Below are positions 22,101 through 33,761 of a stretch of DNA of 64,000 nt, piece after piece. Numbering within the stretch: the stretch's first letter is position 1; each line of letters starts with the position of its first letter. The stretch comes from Candidatus Latescibacterota bacterium (lineage in GTDB: Bacteria > JAAXHH01), in NCBI GenBank assembly GCA_022822725.1, contig JAJEAN010000001.1:496001-560000 (forward strand), written 5' to 3'. The notes below the pieces were generated by a model that saw only the letters and a list, made by a program, of their open reading frames with translations, had not been told where the DNA came from and did no database searches. Both the position numbers and the translations under genes were made by a program.

Positions 22101-22144
22101 CCCGCCTGCCGTTCAGCAGCGCTCCACCGCACTGCCATTCCCCG

Positions 22145-22690
22145 GAAACCTGTGGATAACTCCACACTTATCCACACATTATTAACAAAATGCGCCTATC
22201 GTAACTCGCGATCTTGTATGAAGTTGCACATTGTAATTACCTAATTTCCACACCAATCCACCAGTGGAAGCGCACAGAGGTGTGGAAAGGTCGTCGTCCG
22301 CGGGTGAAACCGGGCCTTGGTTCGGCCTCGGGCAGGCGCGGATACGCCAGGTCGCCCACCTGCACGCATGAGGCACGTTTACAGGCAGGGCAAGATGTGG
22401 ATAACCCGGGGGATAATGGGGCACAGAGTGTCGATGATTTGTGTATAACTGGGCGTTTTGATCCTTTTCGTTTTTTAGTGTGTGGATTGTGTGGATAAAC
22501 AACTGTTTAGTTGCCGGTTTATCCACACCTCTGTTTTTTTCACAAATAACTGATTTTATTGATGGTTAAATTCACAAATGGAGTCTTGTGCACATATCCA
22601 CATCCCTTATTAGTATTATTCCTTTTTTAATACATACTTAATATAAAAGACAGTATACACAATATATTGTACGTTTTCAGCGCTATGCCG
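22145..22690. other. oriC: Chromosomal origin oriC (dnaA-dnaN intergenic)
   Basis: The 777-base gap between dnaA and dnaN holds six exact TTATNCACA DnaA boxes: 22151-22159 (-), 22168-22176 (+), 22396-22404 (-), 22440-22448 (-, TTATACACA), 22490-22498 (-) and 22519-22527 (+). Near matches lie at 22481 (-) and 22594 (+). They form a left pair and a right group of four, separated by about 220 bases of GC-richer DNA. Right of the boxes, 22540-22690 is strongly AT-rich and is the likely unwinding element. The position between dnaA and dnaN is classic. Confidence 0.92.
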
Positions 22691-22731
22691 CGACGTTATA
22701 CAATATAGGGTAGTTTTACCTCACAAAACCC

Positions 22732-22759
22732 TTGCGCTGTCCCGAGCGTGTTCTATATT
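22732..22759 (+). promoter_or_regulatory. Promoter TTGCGC-N16-TATATT for dnaN
   Basis: TTGCGC at 22732-22737 and TATATT at 22754-22759, about 120 bases before the dnaN start and just right of the AT-rich part of oriC. Confidence 0.5.
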
Positions 22760-22877
22760 ATATTCAATAATAGTAATAGGTTACTGTACAAGAAACCGTC
22801 CTGGTTCATTCTGTACAGTTTGGATCCGATGAGGTAACCGGCGAAGAACCCCAGAAGACTGCTCAAAGGAGTACCCA

Positions 22878-24008
22878 GTGAAAATAACCATTCCGGCCAG
22901 TTCCACGCTGATGAGCGGTATACAGACCGTCCTGAATGTCGTCCCGCCGAAGACCACCCTGCCCATCCTGTCCAACATGCTGCTGGAGACGGAAGACGGC
23001 CACCTGACCATAGGGGCCACCGACCTGGATATATTCATCATGACGAAGATCCCCGCCCAGGTTTCGGGGGAGGGATCGATCACGGTGCCTGGAAGGAAAT
23101 TCGCGGAAATGGTGCGCGAGCTGCCCGACGCGCCCGTGGATATAGAGGTGGACGGGGTCAAGGTAATCATCCGGTGTGACCGCGGCGTCTTCCGACTGGT
23201 GGGCATCAGCAAGGACGAGTACCCGGCGCTGCCGGACGTGGCTTCCGAACAGACCATAGAGATCCCGTCTTCCTCGCTGCAGCGGCTGATCCGGAAGACG
23301 GTGTACGCCGTATCGAAGGACGAGATACACCCGAGTCTCTGGGGCGCGTTCCTGCGCATTGCCCGGGGCGCCGTGCGGATGGTGGCCACCGACGGGCACC
23401 GGCTGGCGAAGACGACGCTTCCCTGCGATGTTGCCGACGCGGCCACGGAGGGGATCATCGTGCCGCCCAAGGCGCTGAACAACCTCTCTCGCCTCATCGG
23501 GGATTCGGATGCTCCGTCCCGGATCACCATCGGCGAGAACCACGTCCTGTTCGAACTCGAGAACGCCCGGTTGTTCGCCAGGCTGATCGAAGCGACCTAT
23601 CCGGACTACGAACGGGTGATTCCCTCGGGGAACGACAAGGTGGTCAAAGTGAACCGCGAGGAACTCGAGAGCGCCGTCCGCCGCGTGTCCGTGCTTTCCA
23701 ACCCGACCACCCGCCAGATACGGTATTCCTTCCGGCCGGGTTTCGTCGAACTGAGTTCCTTCAGCCACGATATCGGCGGCGAGGCCCGGGAAGAAGTGCC
23801 GGCCGAATACGAAGGCGAAGCCATGGACACGACCTACGATTTCCGCTACCTGCTCGACGTCGTGGAGCGGATCGAGAGCGAAGAGGTGGTCTTCAAACTG
23901 GACACGCCGGTCAGCGCGGGGATCATCACCCCCTCCCGGGAAGAAGCGGAGGGCGAAGACTACCAGTGCCTGATCATGCCCTTCAGGACGACCGAGGCGG
24001 AAAGTTAA
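22878..24008 (+). CDS. dnaN: DNA polymerase III beta subunit (sliding clamp)
   Basis: Ring-shaped processivity clamp. 376 residues, three repeated clamp domains (for example LSNMLLETEDGHLTIGATDLD and VRMVATDGHRLAKT), ending in the conserved LIMPFR near the C-terminus. GTG start at 22878 is supported by AAAGGAG at 22865-22871. recF follows two bases after the stop. Confidence 0.97.
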   Translation: MKITIPASSTLMSGIQTVLNVVPPKTTLPILSNMLLETEDGHLTIGATDLDIFIMTKIPAQVSGEGSITVPGRKFAEMVRELPDAPVDIEVDGVKVIIRCDRGVFRLVGISKDEYPALPDVASEQTIEIPSSSLQRLIRKTVYAVSKDEIHPSLWGAFLRIARGAVRMVATDGHRLAKTTLPCDVADAATEGIIVPPKALNNLSRLIGDSDAPSRITIGENHVLFELENARLFARLIEATYPDYERVIPSGNDKVVKVNREELESAVRRVSVLSNPTTRQIRYSFRPGFVELSSFSHDIGGEAREEVPAEYEGEAMDTTYDFRYLLDVVERIESEEVVFKLDTPVSAGIITPSREEAEGEDYQCLIMPFRTTEAES

Positions 24009-24010
24009 AG

Positions 24011-27894
<3,884 letters not shown>

Positions 27895-27916
27895 ATAACA
27901 CGTTCAAGGGGAAAGC

Positions 27917-30457
27917 ATGGCGGTAGAACAGCACGACAACATCCAGCCCATCTTCATCGAAGACGAGATGAAGAGTTCCTATCTCGACTTCTCCATGAGC
28001 GTGAACCTGTCCCGGGCCATTCCGGACGTCCGCGACGGGTTCAAGCCGTCCCAGCGGCGCATTCTCGTGGCGATGCGCGACCTGAACCTCACGCCGGGAC
28101 GGCCCACGCGGAAGTGCGCGAAGATCGTCGGCCAGACGATCGGGGACTACCACCCGCACGGCGACCTGGCCGTGTACGACACCCTCGCGCGGATGGCCCA
28201 GCCCTTCAGCATGCGCTACCCCATGGTCTTCGGCCAGGGCAATTTCGGATCCATAGACGGCGATCCCCCGGGCGCCATGCGGTACACCGAATCGAGGATG
28301 TCCCGCCTGGCCATCGAGATGATGGAGGATATCGACAAGAACACCGTCGATTTCATGCCCAACTACGACGAGTCGAAAGACGAGCCGACGGTGCTCCCGG
28401 GCAAGTTCCCCAACTTGCTCTGCAACGGGTCGCTCGGTATCGGCGTGGGCATGGCTTCCAACCTGCCTTCCCACAACCTCGGCGAAGTGGTGGACGGCAT
28501 CGTGGCGGTGATCGACAACCCGGAGATCACGATCGGGGAGATCGCCGCGCACATCCAGGGACCCGATCTGGCCACCGGCGCCATCATCTACGGCCGCAAC
28601 GCGATCAACGAGTATTTCCACACCGGCCGCGGGAAGATCAAGGTGCGCGCCCGAACGACGATCGAGGTGCACGAGCAAAGCGAGAAGGAAACCATCGTCG
28701 TCACGGAGATCCCCTACAAGGTCAACAAGTCCAGCCTGATCGAGAAGATCGCCGACCTCGTCCGGGAGAAGCAGATCCTGGGCATCACCGACATACGGGA
28801 CGAGTCGGACCGGTCGGGCCTGCGCATCGCCATCGACGTGCGGCGGGACGTCCCGGGCAACATCGTGCTCAACCACCTCTTCAAGATGACACCGCTGGAG
28901 ACCACCATCGGCGTCACCATGCTGGCGCTCGTGGACGGGCGGCCCCGCGTGCTGAACATCAAGGAATGCATTCAGCACTTCATCGACCACCGCCACGAGG
29001 TGCTGGTGCGACGGACCACCTTCGACCTCGAGAAGGCCGAGCAGCGGGCCCATATCGTGGAAGGCCTGCGCGTCGCGCTGGACAACGTGGACCGCGTGAT
29101 CGAAGTCATCCGCGGATCGCACACCGGCGAGGAGGCCATGGAGGTGCTGGGTGAGGAGTTCGGACTGTCCCGCGCCCAGGTCGAGGCGATCCTGGACATG
29201 CGGCTGCAGCGCCTGACCGGACTGGAGCGGGGCAAGCTCGAGGAAGAGTACGAGGAGCTGGTCGCGCGCATCGCCGATTTCCGGGACATCCTCTCGCGCC
29301 TGGAACGCCGGATGCAGATCATCAAGGATGAGATGATCGACCTGAAGGAGCGCTACGGCGACGAGCGGCGTACCGAGCTGATCGACATCGAAGGCGAACT
29401 CAGCATCGAGGACCTGATCGCCGACGAGGAAATGGTCATCACCATATCCCACGCCGGCTACGTCAAGCGCCTGCCCATGGACACCTACCGCAGCCAGAAC
29501 CGCGGCGGCAAAGGGATCACCGGCATGAAGACCCGGGAAGAGGATTTCGTGGAGCACCTCTTCTCCGCCTCGACCCATTCCTACATCCTCTTCTTCACGA
29601 ACCGCGGCAAATGCTACTGGCTCAAAGTGTGGGAGATCCCCGAAGCCGGCCGCACCGCCCGCGGCAAGGCCGTCGTCAACCTGCTGCAGCTCGACCAGGG
29701 AGAAAGCATCGCGGCCTTCCTGCCGATCCGGACCTTCGACGACGCCCATTATATCCTTATGGTGACGCGGTGCGGCCTCGTGAAGAAAACCGTACTGTCG
29801 GCCTACGGGAATCCACGGCGTAACGGCATCGTGGCGCTGAACATCCTCGAGGGCGACGCCCTCATCGAGGCCCTGCTTACCGACGGCGACAACGACATCG
29901 TCATCGCCAGCCGGAACGGCCAGGCCGTCCGCTTCCACGAGAGCGACGTCCGGACGATGGGCCGGGGCGCGCAGGGGGTGCGGGGCATACGCCTCGGCGA
30001 AGGCGACCGGGTCGTGGGCATGCTGGCGTCGGGGCGGGACACCACGCTGCTTTCCGTTACGGAGAACGGCTACGGGAAGCGGACGGACATCGAGAACTAC
30101 CGGCTGACCCGCCGCCACAGCAAGGGCGTGAGCAACATACGCACCAGCGAACGCAATGGCCCCGTCGTGTCGATTCACGCGGTCTCCGACGAAGATGAAC
30201 TGATGATCATTACCACGAAAGGCCTCATCATACGCCTGCCGGTCCGCGACCTTCGCCCCATCGGCCGGAACACCCAGGGCGTCCGCCTTATCAACCTGGG
30301 CGAGGGGGATCGGGTGATCGATGTTTCCAGGATTACCCCGGGCGGCGAGGAGGACGATCCGGGCGGTGAAGCGAACGATCCAGGCGGCAATGAGGACGAT
30401 CCGGCGTCTTCCGAAACAGCCGAATCACCCGGATCGAGCGACGACGAGGAGGGTTGA
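27917..30457 (+). CDS. gyrA: DNA gyrase subunit A
   Basis: Breaks and reseals DNA. 846 residues. The catalytic tyrosine is Tyr123 in PPGAMRYTESR. The GyrA box QNRGGKGI starts the first blade of the C-terminal beta-pinwheel, which identifies gyrase rather than topoisomerase IV. The last 40 residues are an acidic Gly/Asp/Pro tail formed by an approximately 27-bp repeat (30340-30400). Confidence 0.97.
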   Translation: MAVEQHDNIQPIFIEDEMKSSYLDFSMSVNLSRAIPDVRDGFKPSQRRILVAMRDLNLTPGRPTRKCAKIVGQTIGDYHPHGDLAVYDTLARMAQPFSMRYPMVFGQGNFGSIDGDPPGAMRYTESRMSRLAIEMMEDIDKNTVDFMPNYDESKDEPTVLPGKFPNLLCNGSLGIGVGMASNLPSHNLGEVVDGIVAVIDNPEITIGEIAAHIQGPDLATGAIIYGRNAINEYFHTGRGKIKVRARTTIEVHEQSEKETIVVTEIPYKVNKSSLIEKIADLVREKQILGITDIRDESDRSGLRIAIDVRRDVPGNIVLNHLFKMTPLETTIGVTMLALVDGRPRVLNIKECIQHFIDHRHEVLVRRTTFDLEKAEQRAHIVEGLRVALDNVDRVIEVIRGSHTGEEAMEVLGEEFGLSRAQVEAILDMRLQRLTGLERGKLEEEYEELVARIADFRDILSRLERRMQIIKDEMIDLKERYGDERRTELIDIEGELSIEDLIADEEMVITISHAGYVKRLPMDTYRSQNRGGKGITGMKTREEDFVEHLFSASTHSYILFFTNRGKCYWLKVWEIPEAGRTARGKAVVNLLQLDQGESIAAFLPIRTFDDAHYILMVTRCGLVKKTVLSAYGNPRRNGIVALNILEGDALIEALLTDGDNDIVIASRNGQAVRFHESDVRTMGRGAQGVRGIRLGEGDRVVGMLASGRDTTLLSVTENGYGKRTDIENYRLTRRHSKGVSNIRTSERNGPVVSIHAVSDEDELMIITTKGLIIRLPVRDLRPIGRNTQGVRLINLGEGDRVIDVSRITPGGEEDDPGGEANDPGGNEDDPASSETAESPGSSDDEEG

Positions 30458-30467
30458 AAAAAAGCGC

Positions 30468-30495
30468 TTGACACGTTGGGCGAGCACCCTATATT
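30468..30495 (+). promoter_or_regulatory. Strong promoter TTGACA-N16-TATATT for the lysW operon
   Basis: TTGACA at 30468-30473 and TATATT at 30490-30495, right after the gyrA stop. The leader of about 95 bases to lysW contains a GGGG-CCTT-CCCC hairpin near 30515-30528. Confidence 0.75.
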
Positions 30496-30593
30496 TCGTC
30501 CGTTCTTCTGGAGGAGGGGCCTTCCCCAAAGGGTGAAAGGGCCTTCGAAAACGATTCGATCCAGGGCTGCGTTTTAGCAAAAGCGGGGGTATT

Positions 30594-30758
30594 ATGGGGA
30601 TCTGCCCGGAATGTGGCGCCGAGATCCACTTGGACTATGATGTAGTGGTTGGCGAGATCATTACGTGCCCGGAGTGCGGTGCGGAACTGGAAGTGACCAG
30701 CGTCGACCCGTTGGAGTTCGCACTGGCCCCGGAAGAAGAGGAAGACTGGGGAGAATAA
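30594..30758 (+). CDS. lysW: Amino-group carrier protein LysW
   Basis: 54-residue carrier for LysW-mediated lysine/arginine biosynthesis. The gamma-carboxyl of its C-terminal glutamate is joined to the alpha-amino group of aminoadipate or glutamate, protecting it and handing it to LysZ, LysY, LysJ and LysK. Visible here: an N-terminal zinc ribbon with CPEC at residues 4-7 and CPEC at 25-28, an acidic C-terminal half, and the diagnostic end EEDWGE with terminal Glu54. Start ATG 30594. It is the first gene after the promoter at 30468, and it alone lies upstream of the attenuator-like element. Confidence 0.95.
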   Translation: MGICPECGAEIHLDYDVVVGEIITCPECGAELEVTSVDPLEFALAPEEEEDWGE

Positions 30759-30778
30759 GCCCGCGGAGGGATATCAAG

Positions 30779-30856
30779 ATGAGCAAACGAATGAAACATA
30801 AACATGGCAAACATGATTGTGATTTGCGTTCGTCCGCTCATCGGGCCCCACGATAA
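30779..30856 (+). CDS. Lys/Arg/His-rich 25-residue leader peptide (proposed)
   Basis: A 25-codon ORF with a good ribosome-binding site (GGAGGG, 7 bases before ATG 30779). It contains four Lys, four Arg and four His, with eight basic residues among residues 3-12 (KRMKHKHGKH) and four more (Arg17, His21, Arg22, Arg25) towards the stop. It lies between lysW and an intrinsic terminator ahead of an operon for a basic amino acid that also holds hisS. I infer a leader peptide whose translation senses charged tRNAs for basic amino acids. Alternatives: a small metal-binding peptide, or a chance ORF. Confidence 0.6.
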   Translation: MSKRMKHKHGKHDCDLRSSAHRAPR

Positions 30857-30880
30857 CCCTTCGAAAGGGATAACGGGGCC
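30844..30880 (+). promoter_or_regulatory. Leader hairpin competing with the lysX terminator
   Basis: GGCCCC (30844-30849) pairs with GGGGCC (30875-30880), and inside it CCCTT (30857-30861) pairs with AAGGG (30865-30869). The hairpin overlaps the last codons and stop of the leader ORF. The segment TCGAAAGGG (30861-30869) can instead pair with CCTCTTCGA (30905-30913) of the terminator stem, with one mismatch and one G-U, so it could act as an antiterminator. Confidence 0.45.
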
Positions 30881-30893
30881 ACGGGAACAGTTG

Positions 30894-30942
30894 AGAGCCG
30901 TGTTCCTCTTCGATTGAGCGAAGAGGCCGGCTCTTTTTTTTT
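30894..30942 (+). terminator. Intrinsic terminator / attenuator between lysW and lysX genes
   Basis: AGAGCCG (30894-30900) pairs with CGGCTCT (30928-30934), and inside it CCTCTTCG (30905-30912) pairs perfectly with CGAAGAGG (30919-30926) around a six-base loop. Nine T residues follow (30934-30942). It is the strongest intrinsic terminator in the window, and it lies inside an operon, which suggests regulated termination. Confidence 0.85.
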
Positions 30943-30962
30943 GCACGCGGGGCAAGGGAACG

Positions 30963-30991
30963 CGGATATCCGAAATGACGCGGGATATCCG
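30963..30991. promoter_or_regulatory. Two GGATATCC dyads upstream of the lysX-like gene (operator candidate)
   Basis: A perfect 10-bp palindrome CGGATATCCG (30963-30972) and a second GGATATCC core (30983-30990), each followed by GAAA. The centres are 19 bp apart, close to two helical turns. They lie between the terminator and the start at 31024. CGGATATCCG also occurs by chance inside lysZ (35765), so the signal is modest. Confidence 0.3.
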
Positions 30992-31023
30992 AAAGACACG
31001 GAAACGCGGAGGAAGCGGGATCT

Positions 31024-31878
31024 ATGGAATTGGGCATCGTGCTGTCGCGTATCAGGAAGGACGAGAAGCGGCTGATCTCCGAGGCCGAACGCCGTGGCAT
31101 CGACGTGAAGACGATCGACAACACGCGCCTGGTCTTCGAACTGGACCGGCGCCATATGGACCTGGACGTGGTCCTGGAACGCTGTATCGATCACCATCGG
31201 GCCGTGTACGCGCTGACGGTCTTCGACCACTGGGGCATTCCGACGGTGAACCGACAATCGGTGGTGGAGACGTACGGGAACCGGTTGCTTACGTCCCTGG
31301 CCCTGCGGGAGAACGGGGTGCCGGTGCCGGAAGTGCGCGTGGCATACACGCCGCAATCCGCCCTGGAAGCCATGGAGGACATGGGTTACCCGGTTGTCCT
31401 CCGGCCCGTGGAAGGCCCCGAGGGCCAGCTCGTTTCCCGCATCGGGGACAAGTATACGGCGGCGACGGTCCTGGAGCACAAGCGCATACTCGGCGCCTAT
31501 CACCACTCCATCTTCTTCATGCAAAAGCACATCGATATGCCCGGACACGACATCAGGGCGTACGTGGTCGGCGACGAGACGGTGGCCGCCGTCTCGGTGC
31601 TGACCCACCACTGGATCGGGACCATCACCGCCGGCGGCCTGATGAAGCAGGAGCCTGTCACGGAGGAGCTGAACGACCTGGCGGTCGCCGCCGTCCGGGC
31701 GATCGGCGGTGGCATCGCGGTGGTGGACATGGTCCGCACGAAGGACGCGTGGTTCGTGCAGGAAATGGGCCCGCCGTCCGGGCTGTCGGACGCGTCGGAC
31801 GCCACGGGGGTCAACATACCGGGCAAGATCATGGACTACGTGGCGGACGCGGTGCCGCGGGGAGGGCGTGACTCGTGA
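31024..31878 (+). CDS. LysX-like ATP-grasp protein with degenerate active site
   Basis: 284 residues, a paralogue of the LysX encoded next to it; the two align without gaps from the N-terminus to about residue 270. Key positions differ. The ATP-binding Lys127 of LysX (VVKPP) is Arg; the glycine loop GSWGR (131-135) is GPEGQ; the QEYV segment is QKHI; Arg175 of PGRDIR is His; Arg192 is Val; and the Mg-binding NEVN (246-249) is QEMG, so the last Asn is Gly. One Asp (VVDM) and the Glu of the metal site remain. It may be a pseudoenzyme, for example a regulatory partner of LysX, or a ligase with changed chemistry. Start ATG 31024 has GGAGG at 31016. Its stop overlaps the lysX start. Confidence 0.85.
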   Translation: MELGIVLSRIRKDEKRLISEAERRGIDVKTIDNTRLVFELDRRHMDLDVVLERCIDHHRAVYALTVFDHWGIPTVNRQSVVETYGNRLLTSLALRENGVPVPEVRVAYTPQSALEAMEDMGYPVVLRPVEGPEGQLVSRIGDKYTAATVLEHKRILGAYHHSIFFMQKHIDMPGHDIRAYVVGDETVAAVSVLTHHWIGTITAGGLMKQEPVTEELNDLAVAAVRAIGGGIAVVDMVRTKDAWFVQEMGPPSGLSDASDATGVNIPGKIMDYVADAVPRGGRDS

Positions 31879-32714
31879 AGATCGGCATGCTGCTGTCCAT
31901 CGTTTCCACGGAGCAGAAGATGCTCTTCGAGGCCGCCGCGAAACGGGGCATCGTCTTCGACCGGCTGGACGACCGGCGGATCGTCTTCGACCTGGAGAAC
32001 CACCGGTACGACCACGACGTCATACTCGAACGGTGCATCAACCACTCCAGGGCCCTCAACTCGCTTAAGATACTCAACGCCGCCGGCATCAGGACCGTCA
32101 ACAACTACGAGGTGGCCCGCGTGTGCGGGAACAAGTTCCTGACGACCATGGCGCTGGTGGACCACGGGGTGCCGACGCCGAAGGCCCGCGTAGCCTTCAC
32201 GGCCGAGTCGGCGCTGGAGGAAATGGAATCCATGGGCTATCCCGTCGTGGTCAAGCCGCCCATCGGCTCGTGGGGGCGCCTCATCGCGCGGGTCAACGAC
32301 CGTCACGCCGCCGAAGCGGTGCTCGAGCACAAGGAGACGCTCGGCTCCTACCAGCATTCGGTAATCTACATGCAGGAGTACGTGGACAAGCCCGGACGCG
32401 ACATCCGGTCGTTCGTGGTAGACGGCGAGACCATCTGCGCCGTCTACCGGTACTCGGACCACTGGAAGACCAACACCGCCCTGGGCGGGACGACGGCCGA
32501 CTGTCCCGTGGAGGGCGAGGTGGGCACGCTTTCATCCCGTGCCGCGGAAGCCGTGGGCGGCGGCGTGGTGGCCGTCGACCTGCTGGAATCGCCGGACGGG
32601 ATCCTGGTCAACGAGGTCAATTACACCATGGAATTCCGAAACAGCATTCAACCGACGGGCGTGGACATTCCCGGCCGAATCATCGATTATCTGGTAAAGG
32701 TGGCCCGATCATGA
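31875..32714 (+). CDS. lysX: LysW-alpha-aminoadipate (or glutamate) ligase LysX
   Basis: ATP-grasp ligase of the RimK type that joins the substrate amino group to the C-terminal Glu of LysW. 279 residues from GTG 31875, overlapping the previous stop (GTGA). All hallmark residues are visible: [12 protein letters not shown] with Lys127, [48 protein letters not shown] and [13 protein letters not shown] with the metal ligands. Whether the substrate is aminoadipate (lysine) or glutamate (arginine) cannot be settled by eye; the presence of argJ elsewhere favours lysine. Confidence 0.92.
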   Translation: MKIGMLLSIVSTEQKMLFEAAAKRGIVFDRLDDRRIVFDLENHRYDHDVILERCINHSRALNSLKILNAAGIRTVNNYEVARVCGNKFLTTMALVDHGVPTPKARVAFTAESALEEMESMGYPVVVKPPIGSWGRLIARVNDRHAAEAVLEHKETLGSYQHSVIYMQEYVDKPGRDIRSFVVDGETICAVYRYSDHWKTNTALGGTTADCPVEGEVGTLSSRAAEAVGGGVVAVDLLESPDGILVNEVNYTMEFRNSIQPTGVDIPGRIIDYLVKVARS

Positions 32715-33754
32715 TCAAGGTTTCAATCGCCGGCGCGTCCGGCTACGGTGGAGGCGAACTGCTCCGCCTGCTCCTGTTCCACCCGGAAATCGAAATCGGG
32801 CAGGTGACGTCGGAGTCGCTCGCGGGCAAGCCCGTCGGCCGGTCCCATCCGAACCTGCGGCGGGTCACGGACCTCAAGTTCAGCGCCCTGGCCGACCTCG
32901 AGCCCTGCGACGTCCTGTGCCTGTGCCTGCCCCACGGGGAGGCGATGGCAAGGTGGGACGCCTTTTCCGGCCTGTCGTCCCGATTCGTCGACCTGAGCGC
33001 GGATTTCCGGCTGCGGGACGCGGCGGACTATCCGACCTGGTACGGACATGAGCATGCCCATCCCGATGTCCTCGGACGATTCGTGTACGGCCTGGCCGAA
33101 CTCTACCGGGACGAAATCAGGGACGCCGAGCACGTCGCGTGCACCGGGTGCCTGGCCGCCACGGCGATCCTGTCGCTCGCGCCCCTCGTCAGGGCCGGCG
33201 CCGTCGACCCCTCCCGTCTCGTCATGGAGGGAAAGATCGGGTCCTCCGCGGCGGGTCACCGCGCCGACCGGTCCACCCACCACCCGGACCGCAGCGGGGC
33301 CGTGCGGTCCTTCAAGCCCACGGGCCATCGCCACACGGCGGAGATCGTGCAGGAGCTGACCTTCGGCGGGCAGGCCCCCACGGTCCATTTCTCAGCGACG
33401 GCGATCGAGCTGGTGCGCGGCATCCTGATGACAACGCACGCTTTTGCGAACGGCAACCTGTCCGACAGGGATATCTGGGGCATCTACCGGGAGGCCTATG
33501 GCCGGGAACCCTTCATCCGCATCATCAAGGAACGCCAGGGCGTGTTCCGGTATCCCGACCCGAAGTTCCTCGCGGGCACCAATTACTGCGACATCGGGTT
33601 CGAGCGCGACGATCACAGCGACCGGGTCGTGGTGATGGGTGCGCTGGACAACCTGGTCAAGGGCGCGGCCGGACAGGCCGTGCAGGCCCTCAACATCATG
33701 CACGGGTGGGACGAGCGGACGGGCCTGGAGTTTCCGGGCCTCCACCCGGTATAG
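32711..33754 (+). CDS. lysY: LysW-aminoadipate/glutamate semialdehyde dehydrogenase (LysY/ArgC)
   Basis: NADPH-dependent reduction of the LysW-bound acyl phosphate to the semialdehyde. 347 residues from ATG 32711, overlapping the lysX stop by ATGA. N-terminal Rossmann motif [24 protein letters not shown], and the catalytic cysteine Cys147 in ACTGCLATA-like context (CTGCLAA). It belongs to the ArgC superfamily; place in the operon decides the LysY name. Confidence 0.93.
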   Translation: MIKVSIAGASGYGGGELLRLLLFHPEIEIGQVTSESLAGKPVGRSHPNLRRVTDLKFSALADLEPCDVLCLCLPHGEAMARWDAFSGLSSRFVDLSADFRLRDAADYPTWYGHEHAHPDVLGRFVYGLAELYRDEIRDAEHVACTGCLAATAILSLAPLVRAGAVDPSRLVMEGKIGSSAAGHRADRSTHHPDRSGAVRSFKPTGHRHTAEIVQELTFGGQAPTVHFSATAIELVRGILMTTHAFANGNLSDRDIWGIYREAYGREPFIRIIKERQGVFRYPDPKFLAGTNYCDIGFERDDHSDRVVVMGALDNLVKGAAGQAVQALNIMHGWDERTGLEFPGLHPV

Positions 33755-33761
33755 GACGGAT

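Noticed and set aside
30533-30577. A 14-codon GTG-started ORF in the lysW leader with two Lys and two Arg
   Set aside because: The GGAGGAGG upstream is about 15 bases from the start, too far, and no terminator lies between it and lysW. I do not count it as a leader peptide.
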